The notes beneath the pieces are model-generated. The model was not told where the DNA came from, searched no databases, and saw only the letters and a program-made list of their open reading frames with translations. Positions 23,251 to 34,520 of a stretch of 64,000 bases of DNA are shown here, piece by piece; the stretch's first letter is position 1, and each line of letters starts with the position of its first letter. The position numbers and the translations under genes are program-made. This DNA is from Lophius americanus (taxonomy: Eukaryota; Chordata; Actinopteri; Lophiiformes; Lophiidae), in assembly GCA_037951165.1 (NCBI GenBank), contig JBBDHG010000028.1:186001-250000 (forward strand). The letters run 5' to 3'.

Positions 23251-24002
23251 GGTAAATACCATACTCAGTTTTGAAGTCACCGTTTGGTACGTTTATGGAA
23301 AAACAGCTATGTTATGTACAGCTATAGAAAATTAGCTGTACTTAAATCATATTGTTATTGTTCTCAAATTAGAATTGTTCTGCTTTACATTAGGACTGTG
23401 CAACATAAAGATTTTAAAAAAAAATTAACAAGAATGATAAGAATAAAATGTACACATCAAGGGCCAGTATGAGGGGAATCCACTGCAGCCCCTGCTTATA
23501 CTGCCATTTATCATTTTTTTATATTTTTTCTTTAGAAAAATTAACAAATTGACATTTTTTGCAGAGAGGGCCGCCCGGTCCAGCCACGTAGCACTTTGCT
23601 AACATTGCAACATGAGGATATTAGTGTTCATTGGTACTCCACCCTGCATCGGGCTTGGAAATCAGTGAAATGGAATACACAACCATGTTAAAGGTTTCCT
23701 CTTCATTTAGCAGATGCAAAGTAGGCCTGTTTGCCACCGTTGTCATGAAGAGCTCACCAAACATTTCAGCCATGGCTGACTTCTTGACAGGAGGAGATGC
23801 TGAGGAGATGCCTTTGCTGTATGAATAAACTAATCTCACAGTCTGCGTTTTTAATTGATGAAATCCTGTTTTAGTTAGGAATACAAGTTATTTGAAGACA
23901 GTACAAATCTTTGGAGACAGAAAACAGCCAATATTTACAGTAACCATCTTTTTTCATCTCATTGTATACTCATATCATGAACAATATCTGATCATTATTA
24001 TG
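23251..24002. other. Unassigned sequence
   Basis: No gene is recognised. Opposed frames at 23631-23828 (plus) and 23621-23839 (minus) cover a less AT-rich block ending in an AATAAA. Neither shows a domain I know. Confidence 0.4.
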
Positions 24003-24450
24003 TTTGTTTTTTGAAAGTTTATTTATATAGCACGATTAAGCGACCAAATTTGTTGACAAAAGTGCCGAACAAATACTACTGACAAAAATAATAACATAAA
24101 TCACAAGAATAAAAGACGGATCGAATAGCTAGTTAAAATCAAGCAGGATAAAGGGATAACAGAAAAATAAAAAAAAACACTAAACCAACTGACCGAGGAG
24201 CGGCTGAGAGGATCTGGTTAGTCGAAAGCAGTGATCTGCCTGGAAAATGCAAATGCAAAAGCTTGTTCAGATAAGAGGGTTCTAACCCAGTTTAGGCTTT
24301 AATAAAAGTAGCAAGATCCTAAAATCGATGTAATACCGCTCTGGAAGCCGCTGGAGAGAAGACAGAACTGGAGTTGTGTGGTCGCATTCTCAGAGGAAGC
24401 ATTCCTGTGTCATACAGAAGGTATCAACTACATGCACATCCAATGATGAT
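24003..24450 (-). mobile_element. Degraded LINE-type 3' region
   Basis: Starts with TTTATTTATATAGCAC, the usual complement of a teleost non-LTR 3' terminus. It continues with GATCCTAAAATCGATGTAAT, GGAAGCCGCTGGAGAGAAGA and GTGTGGTCGCATTCTCAGAG, blocks typical of the untranslated region of such elements. No protein frame is preserved. Confidence 0.55.
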
Positions 24451-25199
24451 GACGAAGATGATGATTAAGTGCTACTGCCACCAGTGTCCCTCCTTCTCTA
24501 AAACAAAAAAGGTGGTGGTGCTGGTGGTGAAGCTGGGGGCTTGGTGGTGGAGCTGGGGGGATTCTGAACTGAAAGCCGCAAGAGAATGCGGAGACATGAA
24601 TGGTTCCGGACTATTTGACAGATTGTGACGGTTTTCTGGATTTTCTGGCAACTATAAAGAGCAACAATAATTCAAAAAATAACAGACCGATCTGCTTGAA
24701 ATTTAGCTAAATAAAATAATCTTATTGATCCTGATCGCAATCATGTTTACCTAGTTTACTGGAGTTTTGCTCTCCCTTAGTGCTTTTTATAATCTATTAT
24801 ATAAGATAAAATAAAGCAAATATTTTGTTTTTCTGCACATTCAGTTCATATGTTATGAGTTTGTTTCTTGTTAAAAAAATTATATTGAGAAGTGAATTGT
24901 GTAATGTTGGTATTTGACTAATAATTTATAATGATGTAATGAAAACTTCACTTGTTGCAAAGTTTTTTTATTTTAAGAGGATTTGAGGAAAAAAATGTAG
25001 AAGACTTATAAAATAAATAATGAAATAAAGAAAAAATTGAATTCAATTTAAAACATTTAATTCAATTTGTGTTTAAGATCACTACATTATACTGCTGTGT
25101 GCTTACATTCTCTTAAAAATTGTGGTCCTCTACAGCAAGCATTGAAACATATTTTCTGGGTTAATCAAATGCATTTCAATCAGAGTAGATGAAATGTTG
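24451..25199. other. Unassigned AT-rich sequence with a short GGT-rich block
   Basis: 24510-24560 is a degenerate GGTGGTGGTGCTGGTGGTG-type minisatellite. The rest is AT-rich and unrecognised. Confidence 0.5.
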
Positions 25200-25560
25200 A
25201 AAAGATGAATTATTTATTTCAACAGCAGATGTGTGATAATGAGTCTATTTGAAAGTCCTTGGTGCTCAGAGTTTTCGGGGAGATTATGATTGAAGGGTCT
25301 CTTCCCTTTGCAGCAGCATGGAATATACCACCTGGAGTCTTGATACTGGTGGTGGTGGCTGATGACTCTGCTGAAGCCGATAAATGATGAAACTGATGGA
25401 TCTTCGAGGAGTAGTTGGAGATGGGGAGATGGAGGGCGAGCAAACTGCCAGTATGCAACATTAAATGGATCTAGAGTGTCGTATTTAAAGACAGCAGTTG
25501 ATGGGGATGAGGCTAAGCATGCAGGTGTGTCAGTGATTGGTTGGATGAGCTTACCTGAAA
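25200..25560 (-). mobile_element. Family S repeat, copy 3 (LTR-like, longest copy)
   Basis: On the minus strand the order is CAATCACTGACACACCTGCA, then a TATA-like TTTAAATACGAC near 25490, then CAGAGTCATCAGCCACCACC, ATCATAATCTCCCCGAAAAC and CATCTGCTGTTGAAATAAAT with an AAATAAA-type signal. A TATA-like box upstream of a poly(A)-like signal with no conserved frame is what one expects of an LTR. Frames at 25214-25588 and 25219-25461 (minus) follow the repeat. Confidence 0.7.
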
Positions 25561-25924
25561 GGGTGGAGATGATATCAATTAACTCCACAGGCCGTGAAAC
25601 AGGTAATTTAGACCAAGCTTATGTGAAAGGTGAGGATAACAGGGTGGAATGAACAGTAAATGTGGCCGTACTGTGAGGATAGTCTTTCTGACTGAAAGTT
25701 ATTAAGGTAAGAGAAACATGATAGGAAACAACAGAACGGTCTACTCAAGTAAGAAGTTGGCTTCGTAGGGGAATGGTAACAATTATACAAGTACATACAA
25801 TTTAGGACAACTTTAAAATAATCCAAAAGCAATCCAAAGTGTTTAAAATATGTTACTTTCACTGACTAATCGAAGGGAATTTGTTTGAAAATACATTTTA
25901 GAGCATGATCTCAGTAATCCCAAT
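25561..25924. other. Unassigned sequence
   Basis: No gene or repeat is recognised. Confidence 0.5.
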
Positions 25925-27045
25925 GGCAACTACCCATCCCAACACTGGAAACTGATGTTGTGGATTCAGTGCATAGCAGTGTTTTGTTTTGCAGTTTTTA
26001 GTGGTTGAAGCACCTCGATGATCTTCTCTGCACATTCTCATATCCTGTTCAGACCAAGTAGTTATGTCTTTGTGGCGTTTCTTCAGGGACTTTTCGGTGT
26101 GTGCTTTAAATAACAGGTATCAAGGTATCGCGCCACCGTATCAGAGCTAGAGTTTGAGCGCATGGGGATGTCATGAATGAGTTTGTGTTTTGGAACATTA
26201 AGCATCTCCCATGTGCTCTGCAATATATTTGCAGCTGGTGTGCCAGGGTGAAAGAAAGAAACAACACTTCAGTCTGGACACCTGATTGAGGGCCATTACT
26301 TTTTGTGCCGCTAAATTAATTGTACTAGCAAAGCATCTAATTTGAGGACCCAGTCCAGCTTCACTGATGGCACTGACATGTTTATTGCATTGTTTGCTGT
26401 GACTTCAATTGTGCTTCCCAGCCTCTCAAACTTCCATTCTCACACTGTCTCCTTCAGTTGCTCTGCAAGATGTGATTTGGTTTGCTGCTCAGCAATGGGC
26501 CGAGTTTGTGGAACGTGACTTTCCATGTTCCAGTCGGAAGTGATGCCGTTACAGTCAGGTTCCTCTCACTAGCCCTAGATGTCCACGCATCTGTTGTGAG
26601 AGCGACAGTAGATGCCTTGGATATGTTGTTGACAACTGTGACGTTTGTGTATTTATATAGGACTGGTATAACTTGCTAGCTGAAATGCTGAGGAGAGGGA
26701 ACTTCGTAAAGGGGCTTGATTATTTTCAGCCTGTGTTTGAACCCTTGCATATGCATATGTTGTCTCATATCAGCTGCAATAGAAACACTGATGCCACTGG
26801 TTATTGCTTTGGCGTAGTCAGAATTATTAGCAAGTGGCTGCTTAAATGCTGTGGGGAGCTGGGATTGCACTGAACTCGTTTGTTTTTCCACTAAAGCTAA
26901 CATTCAGGAATTCAAATGAGTTAGCATTTTTTCTGTGCTAACAGCTACATATCCGATTGCAGTTACACAATGTCGGCATACAGTTTCGGTCCACTCAAAC
27001 TGTCCTTGCCCATGGTCATTCTAAGTACCTGGAAAACTGGAGTGT
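25925..27045 (-). pseudogene. hAT-family (ZBED-like) transposase pseudogene
   Basis: Read on the minus strand from 27045 downwards, the motifs follow hAT transposase order. There is a BED-finger remnant with VCRHCVTAIGY, then DMRQHMHMQGFKHRLKIIKP and VPSPQHFS (about 26700-26770), then NVTVVNNISKASTVALTTDA followed by WTSRASERNLTVTA (about 26560-26660). Next come LQTRPIAEQQTKSHLAEQLK, TANNAMNMSV (usually TTDNARNI), VPKHKLIHDIPMRSNSSSD near 26170-26200, and EVLQPLKTAK near 26000. Stops and frameshifts interrupt the frame and W of the usual TRWNS block is lost, so it is dead. Family assignment is confident; the exact subfamily is not. Confidence 0.85.
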
Positions 27046-27088
27046 TCCCACACAACTGTCATAAATGATGAGGGAGGTATGGAGCCAA

Positions 27089-27443
27089 ATCAAGGCCAAA
27101 AGATTTGTTCATTTGAAAAAAATAAAACATTACATTGAAAAAAGAAAATTTGAAACTGAAAGTTCAAGCTTTGATCTTGAATTGTTTAAAACAATGTTAT
27201 CATATAAAAAAAAATAAGCATATTGAAAGGTGATTTAAATTCGAATAAAATTTAGATTCAATTTTTTTTTTATATATTTTCATATTAAAGGTATTTTTTT
27301 TATTATTTGCAAATTGTATGTTTTCTGATCGAATTTTTTTTTTTACACATTCTTCCTTTCGTTTTTGTAAGAAAGAAAAGGTTTAAATATATATTTTTTT
27401 TAACTTTCAGATCATTTTTTCAGTTTCAGACTTTTGGCCCTGA
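27089..27443. mobile_element. Small inverted-repeat element (MITE)
   Basis: The left end ATCAAGGCCAAAAGATTTGT with TTTGAAAAAA and the right end TTTTTTCAGTTTCAGACTTT followed by TGGCCCTGAT are imperfect inverted copies about 35 bases long. The centre is strongly A/T-rich with runs of A then T. It has no coding capacity. It lies just beyond the 5' side of the hAT pseudogene, but nothing shows that they are one element. Confidence 0.6.
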
Positions 27444-28218
27444 TCTGGGTAGTGGGGCGGGGGATCTTCTCAGAGGGGCGTGGGATCATGAGCGACAGCA
27501 TAACAAAGAAGGCTCAGAGCTTTCCCCAATTATATTACCTTCAGGAGTCATGGGTACTTGGGTATCTAAATGACTAAATTACTCCACGCTTTCTCTATAC
27601 TGTATTATAGCTGTTCTAATCACTCACTCATGTTATACAACGTGTTCCTTTCCCCGGCAACATTTTTTCCGCTTCTACCAAGACTTTGCAAGGCATTCCT
27701 ATATCAATGCCATGGAAAGTCTAATGTTATAAAATACTTATAAAAATATGAAATTAACTTGTTTTGACCGAAATAAATCTTGCAATTGGGTTAGAGAATT
27801 TTGCTTAATACAAACATAAAGTCCAGCTACAGAAAGACATCTATGGCCCCACATCTTGAGAAAAACAATATTTTTAAGCAAGTAAGGCATACCTGCAATA
27901 TGTCTTTAAGACAAAGTTAGAAGTATTATCTTAAAATTAGATTCATTGACGAATCTGAAATATGCACTACGGTAAGTTTTCATTTTCGGATAACAAAGAC
28001 ACGGTTTCTTGTTCTTCCTTCTTTTTGCAGTGGTACTGTACTTCTTTTGCTATATTTGTCTTAAAAGGTCATTACCCTATAAACTTATTTATATGACTTA
28101 TTTAAGGATTTTATGAATATATATGCAGAAAGGTCATGCTGCAAAATCATTATTTCTATGAAAATATATGGAAATTACAGCCTTGTACAGCCAAGAATAC
28201 AAGAATATACCATATAAG
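27444..28218. other. Unassigned sequence
   Basis: 27444-27520 is G-rich (GTAGTGGGGCGGGGGATC). The remainder is AT-rich and unrecognised. Confidence 0.5.
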
Positions 28219-28245
28219 TATGTGTGTGTGTGTGTGTGTGTGTGT
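28219..28245 (+). repeat. (TG)n microsatellite
   Basis: A TG run of about 27 bases. Confidence 0.9.
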
Positions 28246-28584
28246 TGGGTTGAGTTAAACTTTTGATGGCTGGCTCCTGACATCGCTTTGTTCTTTTGAG
28301 GGTATTTTAGATTGTGACAGCTTTGCTTTGGCCCGTCCTCACAGTGCCCTGTCACAGATGATTTCAGGGTAAGTGGCTGCGATGGCGAGCCTCAAAGGAA
28401 TGGCCAGCTCCATTCTGAGTCCTCAAGAGTACAAAAAAATATACACTCTGTATTTTATTTTCCATTTATGGGTGTGTATGTCTCATTCTGAGGATATGAA
28501 ACAGTAAAAACAACATTTTAACCTCAGTGGGAATGTCTGCAAGTATCTTCTTGCTGATTCAGGACCATTGGGTAAAGCTGTTGA

Positions 28585-28652
28585 CAATAACTGTTCCGTT
28601 GTGCCTGTGTGCGTGTGTTCGTGTGTTCGTGTGTTTGTGTGTGTGCGTTCGT
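28585..28652 (+). repeat. GTGTTC/GTGTG degenerate repeat
   Basis: Tandem GTGTGTTC-like units, for example GTGTGTTCGTGTGTTCGTGT. Confidence 0.7.
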
Positions 28653-29260
28653 AAGAACAGCCTCGGCGGAGCTCAGAAACTCAGCAACTCAGGCATGAGT
28701 TAGAGTGTGTGTACATATGTCGGTGTAGTGAGTAGGGAGTATTCCTTTGGCAGAGATAAACATGCTACTGTGAAGCATATAATGGGCTACATAGGAAAAT
28801 GTGGCTTTGCTGAATTAACAGTATACAAAGAAGCAACTATAATCCCACATCGCTCTCTCTCTTCTCCCATTTCGCCCGATTATTCCACGGATGCGAAATG
28901 ACTTAATTGAATTTCCTTTTCCATATATCTGAATAACATACAGCCGCGATAACGACGCTGTTTTACAATATAATGACACGGTCTCTTGGGGTCAATTGTC
29001 ACCATTAGGATTTTATATCGCGTAACAAAGAGGAAGTTGTGTATACTGATCACATACTGATGACCGTATTATAGGACATCCCCATAATGGTATTACACAA
29101 TCCATTAATGGACTTAATGACCCTCGGCTCTGTTGAAAACCAAATTGGTTTCAGCAGAACAATAGGACAAGCAGTTAAGTCTAGCATGAAGTCAGTTTCT
29201 GCAGAAAAACAGGCAGGCATACAGACAGGCAGGCAGATGAAGTGTTAGACACTCCTGTGC

Positions 29261-29261
<1 letters not shown>
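28653..29261. other. Unassigned sequence
   Basis: No gene is recognised. A short CAGG/CAGA repeat lies at about 29205-29236. Confidence 0.5.

Positions 29262-29290
<29 letters not shown>
29262..29290 (+). repeat. (GA)n microsatellite
   Basis: A pure GA run of about 29 bases. Confidence 0.95.
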
Positions 29291-29293
<3 letters not shown>

Positions 29294-30305
29294 TGAATGC
29301 ACCAACCCTCCATTTAAATCTCGGCTCTGATCTGATTCCTTTCCGCATGGTCCATTTTTTTTTTCTTTTTACCCCTCCTCGCTTCCAGCTTTTTAATGAG
29401 TGTCTTCATTCTGCATGTTACTGTCTGAAGTTGTGCTCCAAGCGACAGACATCGTTACACTCCAGCACGCATTATAGAGCCAACGCCCTCTGTCCTAATT
29501 CTCCCTCGTTTCACACTTTCCCAGGCTGTTGCCGAGTCCATGTCTGTCCAATTTGTGAGCTACTTTAAGAGATGTGTTCCCGCCTCTTGCCAGTGTTCAA
29601 TACTTCCCTCTCAGCGAGGGTCTTCTGCTCCCCTCTACTGACGCCCACTCCACCTCCATTCATATCTCCTCTCATGTTTGCACTTTTCATCTTAATTTTC
29701 TTTTCGTTTGCTCATGGGCCTTTGGAAATGCAATACTCTCTTTGGTGTGGGTTCATAATGGATTAAATGTTTTCTGTATTTCTGAGTCTTTTACTCCAGC
29801 CTTGAAATTAATGATAGTACAAGAACCATGTCAAAGAGATGACCAGGCTAGGAACCTGCCGAGTTATTTCAGTCACAGAATCAGGACCACAGGACAGACG
29901 TCCTCCTGCTGTGATTAGTCATTCCAAAACAAACCATGATCACTATTGTTGTTTTTAGTATCTATCGCGGCTGTGAGAGTTTGCGTTGTCAGAAGACTCC
30001 GCCAAAGTCAATCAAATACAAAAGCAATAAAAAATTTAATTTCAGAAAATGTGGCTCGAGTGTATGAAGCAAGAAATGTAGTAAGAAAGAAAAGGATGAG
30101 ATAAAATATCAATAGTGTATTTTTTTTCTTTGATTTCTTTAAGTCTTGGCACATTTTCATTCTGTCCATTGGTGAAATGAACTGCCATATGCACTTTAGA
30201 AATTACATTTACAAAAGAACTAAAGGAAATTGGTTGATATTTGTCCAGGTAAGTTTATAAATTTCACTGCTACTTTTTGTCATTGTTGAAAATTACGTTA
30301 AAAGT
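29291..30305. other. Unassigned sequence
   Basis: 29291-29770 is pyrimidine-rich with overlapping frames (29242-29568, 29572-29766, 29574-29918) that lack domains. No gene is called. Confidence 0.45.
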
Positions 30306-30357
30306 AGATGGATGGATGGATGGATGGATGGATTAATAGATGGATGGATGGATAGAT
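30306..30357 (+). repeat. (GGAT)n microsatellite
   Basis: GATG/GGAT units over about 50 bases, interrupted once by TTAATA. Confidence 0.92.
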
Positions 30358-30566
30358 GCTTAACCACCACTATGCTCTACAATACTTAGAGCATTCATAT
30401 TTGGTATTCCAGTAGAAAATTGGTAAGAACAATGCAATGAGACAATGTTTGTGAGAAAGTCACCATTGTGCCGATATTGGAATACATACTTTGGAATTAA
30501 AGAATAATATCTATAGATATACCGTCCAATCCTCCCGCTGCTTGTAGATTCGGGTCCAGGTAATAT

Positions 30567-30970
30567 GTAGGCCTACACTGTGGTCCCAGACAGCAAGGGT
30601 ATATCTTCGACAAGCCCCCAATACCCTGCGTTATACAAGCAATCCCACTGACTGAACTCCTTAAATTATACGTGAAATAATATCTGGAAAAAAATGTGTT
30701 TTTCTTAAAAAGGTTAACTGTAGTTAGTAAAATTTAAACTAGTAGGGTTGTATATGATATTAACAATATAGATATCCTTGAGTTGATTCATTTGCACCAA
30801 ATTTGGCCTAAATCGGCTCAAGGGTTGAGAAATTATGGTCCTCGTATTCAAGTCTTCCTGGGTATAAAATCCATGAAAAAGTTTTTGGGTTGTCGAGCTA
30901 ACTTCTAAGGAGCTAACTTTAAGGATCTGCAGCGGCGATGAAGATTCCATAATATCACCGACTTTTTGCG
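30567..30970 (-). mobile_element. Family H repeat, copy E
   Basis: The left end GTAGGCCTACACTGTGG with CCCAGACAGCAAGG keeps the hairpin core (CTGTGG / CAGACAG) with the tetranucleotide changed to GTAG. It is followed by GTATATCTTCGACAAGCCCC and ATACAAGCAATCCCACTGAC. One internal unit (GATTCATTTGCACCAAATTT, then CCTAAATCGG) lies at about 30785. The right side has AAGGATCTGCAGCGGCGATG and AAGATTCCATAATATC. Confidence 0.85.
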
Positions 30971-31794
30971 GAGTTGAAATAATTGCACAAACAATAATAC
31001 CTCATACTAAATACTTTTCATTTCTTCTTTAATTTCAGTCACATTAATGGCTTATTTAAAAAATGAAATATATTTTTCAGTGTGCTGTTAGAAATAATAT
31101 AAAAAGTCTATCATGTATTATTCAGTTTCATATCTACACAGGATTTTAACCAAATAAACTATCCAAACACACATTCTTCTTCCCTTTTACATCCCTGTTT
31201 GATGTCTTATGCTAATATATCACAATGCCACTGCTAATGATTGCTGAGGTCTCTAATTTGGGACAAACAAGTTTTCAATAACTCTATGAAGAATGAAACT
31301 GTTTTGACTTACAGTCTTGTTTTACTTTTTAAAACAAGCTACGTATGTGAAACTACTTTTCTTGAACTCACGTATTTGGCCCAACTATTTCTTTTTGTCT
31401 TTCTTATGTATGTATTTCATCACTGATTTTAATGTCATAGGGGCATTGCGTATGCTAATTGACAAGGTGTGTATGGTCTGTGAGTTTGTTAGCACAGTAA
31501 GTCAATAGTAGAAAGGTTCGACAAGTGGCACTAGATAAAATAAAAATGAAGTTGGGGGTTTTTTGTTGGCGGGGTACTTTTTTTCATGAATTGAAAAAAC
31601 CACAGTAGAACAATGAGCGGCTCTTGAGCATACAGGGATACATGTTATATCATGTGAGATGAGCTGCACAGATGTGCGGTAAGCACACACAGACCAACAC
31701 CACATGCATCGTTCCCTCCAGGCTCACTCCTGGGGAGATAAGCCCGGATCGATTTGGAGTTCTACATCTGGATAGGAGGAGGTGATTCTGGTTT
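30971..31794. other. Unassigned AT-rich sequence
   Basis: No gene is recognised. Overlapping frames at 31241-31508 are noise. Confidence 0.5.
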
Positions 31795-31915
31795 CCCGTC
31801 CAGATGTCAGGCTGCCCCTGGGCAAAAAACTAAACCCCAAATTGCTCTTGATGCAGGGTCCAGTCCCCAGCATGGGATCATGCTACCAGTGGTGTGTGTG
31901 ATTGTGTGACGTGGG
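31795..31915 (+). mobile_element. Degraded tail of a common teleost non-LTR repeat
   Basis: CCCCTGGGCAAAAAACTAAA followed by CCCCAAATTGCTC, then a GGGATCATGCTACC block and a GTGTGTGTGATTGTGTG stretch. It resembles the frequent 'gggcaagacacttaaccccaaattgctccc' tail, shown here only as a family description. It is short and divergent. Confidence 0.5.
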
Positions 31916-32594
31916 TGGCTAAATCATTTAAAGAGCTCTATATTAAATATTTATATGATTGTAGCTATTTGCCATTATTTCAAGTACCTTTTTTCAGCGA
32001 TTAAGCTCGAAAATGTACTTGTCCATTACCTGCTAAAGACCAAAGAGCAAGCATTTATCAGTTGGATAGATAAATATTTTGTTCATGAACACGTGGAGAG
32101 ACAAACAGAATCTAAACAGAGAGTGATTGTTGGAATTGCCTTCACCGGGACTAAAGTCATGAAGGGTAATAATGTTCTCTGTCTGCAGGAAGAGTAAAAA
32201 GGCAACAGTTTCCTAAAAAGGGCCAACCTCAAATGCTGCATACTGTCTCTATGATAATGCGGGAAGTCATTCTCGGACAATGTAAAACACAAGTACTTAA
32301 AAAAAAAAAAATTGTCATGAGATTGAAAACCTTGGATGGCTTTGGTGAATCCAGTGGTAGAAAAGCTTAAAGATTTCTCTGACTAGGAGTAGCCTGCAGT
32401 ACTTTTCTTCTGTCTTTTATTATACAGAAACAAGGTGATAATGAATCACAATTAGAGATACAGATTATTTTCATTATTCCAAAGGAAGCTCAAAAATAAT
32501 TTAATTCCAAATTATGTTATTTTCTTGGGATTTTCAATGTCAGATAAATTAAACCTTAATCATTGTTGTAGTTTGATACAATCAGAGGTGCAGA
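31916..32594. other. Unassigned sequence
   Basis: Frames at 31955-32197 (plus) and 32083-32292 (minus) oppose each other and lack domains. No gene is called. Confidence 0.45.
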
Positions 32595-32877
32595 CTTACA
32601 ATGAGACTACCACTATACAGGGTTTATGAATGGTTTATAACTAGTTCATAATTATAAAGTTGTTTGTGAACACTTAATAAATCATTAATAAGCTGCTATA
32701 ACTCATTAGATATAAACTCTGACAGTGACCTGTTTCTTGCCAACTAACGTTACTGTTTATCATAGTTTATCAATGGTTTATGGGGTATTTATTACCTATA
32801 ACTGCTACAAACCATTTATGATTTATAAAAGTTATAAACCATTTATAAATCCTTTATGAGGGTAGTCTTATTGTAAT
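32595..32877. mobile_element. MITE with ~47-bp terminal inverted repeats
   Basis: The left end TTACAATGAGACTACCACTA, then GGTTTATGAATGGTTTATAAC, and the right end GTTATAAACCATTTATAAAT, then CCTTTATGAGGGTAGTCTTA, then TTGTAAT are inverted copies. The centre repeats TTTAT/ATAAA words. At 283 bases it has no coding capacity. It resembles a short inverted-repeat element that is common in teleost sequence. Confidence 0.85.
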
Positions 32878-33914
32878 GTGGCACCAGTCATAATTGTTTT
32901 GGTTGTTTCTTAAATTGCCATTTCCTGTCTAAAATGAGGTTATCTGCTTTAATTCAAAGATTCGGTTTACCTTTTTCCTTTGCCTATCATGACTGCATTA
33001 GGATTTGCCATGTCTCACATAAAAAGGGTCACCAGGAGATAAAAACACAGATTATAAAGAATAAAATTATCTTGTAATAGATTCATTAGTGTATGTCCTG
33101 GCCTTCCTTCCGTTGGTAGGTAATGAATTGTCACATTATATGTGTATCATTTTATTAATACTAAATCACATACTGCTTAATTTCATTGAAGAAATAATGA
33201 GACTTTTTGTTCTGTCAGACCCAGGTGGACTCATGACATCCTATTAGTATAAGCATGTTTTACACTCATGCAGGAATCCAAAGGCTGTCGGGAAGGCATT
33301 TATGTTATTCCGACTAAAGGACATTGTGATATAAGATCCTCTATTATTATTCTAGGAATCTGATGATTAGATATCATGCCAGCATTACTGTTACATTTAC
33401 AAGCTGAACTCATAACCTACTTAATCAGTAAATACTGAATAACGAATCTGGTGAAGTTCTTTTTCTGCAGAAAAAAACTGTTTTGCTTTCGATTGTCAAT
33501 AAAATCAACTTTTACAAAAATGATACCCCTAAAAGGCAATAACTAACTATCAAGGAACGTTATTTATATGGAAAACTTATGAATCTACGGTTTGTGAGAT
33601 AAGCTGGTTTCCATGGAAACCCTAGAAAATAAATATGTATAAAATTATAAACAGCAGAAGGCAAAGCTAAATAGTTTGGTTGATGGTATTTGTAAAGTTT
33701 AAAAATTTGGAAAGGCGTGACCAGTACTTAAGGTTTTTGTGTTTAACTTGTGAAATATTCTCCTGACAGAAAATGATTATGGACAGATGTGCTGAGGTCA
33801 ATATCGTTCTGTCACTTTTTATATCATTGAGCTGTCAAAAGCTGAACAGTGTCTAAAAGGAAAAGACGCATTTGCCTCTTAGGCGCACACAGATTGCTTA
33901 AGCTTAAGAAACAC
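32878..33914. other. Unassigned AT-rich sequence
   Basis: No gene or repeat is recognised over about 1 kb. Confidence 0.5.
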
Positions 33915-34520
33915 TGGCTGGATTTACATGACACTTTCCTCCTCTCCGAATTATGCCTTTCGGAATTGCAATGTCGGTCACCTGTTTACATGACCCGTGA
34001 TCTTTTCAGACCCATTTTTCACATGCATCGACTCATCTAATCGGAAACAGCTTTCTGACATGCGCTAATGATCCACACTCCAGTTCATAAAGTGGCGATA
34101 ATGCTTCGATGAGCTGCGTGCCAACCGCCAACAAGCGCCCAGAAGAAGAATAAGACAAAGAGGGAATGCGCGAAACTGACTTTTCATCCATCTAACCATC
34201 CAACTATGTTAAACTCTTTCAAAATTGCAATGAGTAGATGACTCTTGGAATTGGACCGGTACTGTTTTGAAGTCGCCATATTTAAAATAGGTCGTGGTGC
34301 TGAAAAAAACCAGGCCAGAGTATTAAATCACAACACTGCAAATAATCAGATACAATTCAAACAGAGAGCTTTCCCAAACAGTGCTAACATGTAGTGACTG
34401 TCCATCGGTAAGGCTCTTCGAAAGGAATCAGACGACGTCCTCGCAAAATTATAAAATCTCAATCAAAAAGGGACGTTTCTTTCGGAAAGGGGTGTTTCCA
34501 TGCAATTAGGCATCTTTTTG
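33915..34520. mobile_element. Probable MITE with degenerate terminal inverted repeats
   Basis: The left side reads GGATTTACATGACACTTTCC, then CTCTCCGAATTATG. The right side reads TTTCTTTCGGAAAGGGGTGT, then TTCCATGCAATTAGG. The complement of the right aligns loosely with the left (ATTNCATGNNACAC...CTTTCCGAA). The centre holds GCGTGCCAACCGCCAACAAG then CCAGAAGAAGAATAAGACA, a block often seen in teleost inverted-repeat elements. The boundaries are approximate. Confidence 0.5.

Noticed and set aside
23621..23839. Opposed open frames ending near an AATAAA, considered as a processed pseudogene
   Set aside because: No parent protein is recognised in either frame and no poly(A) tail follows the signal.
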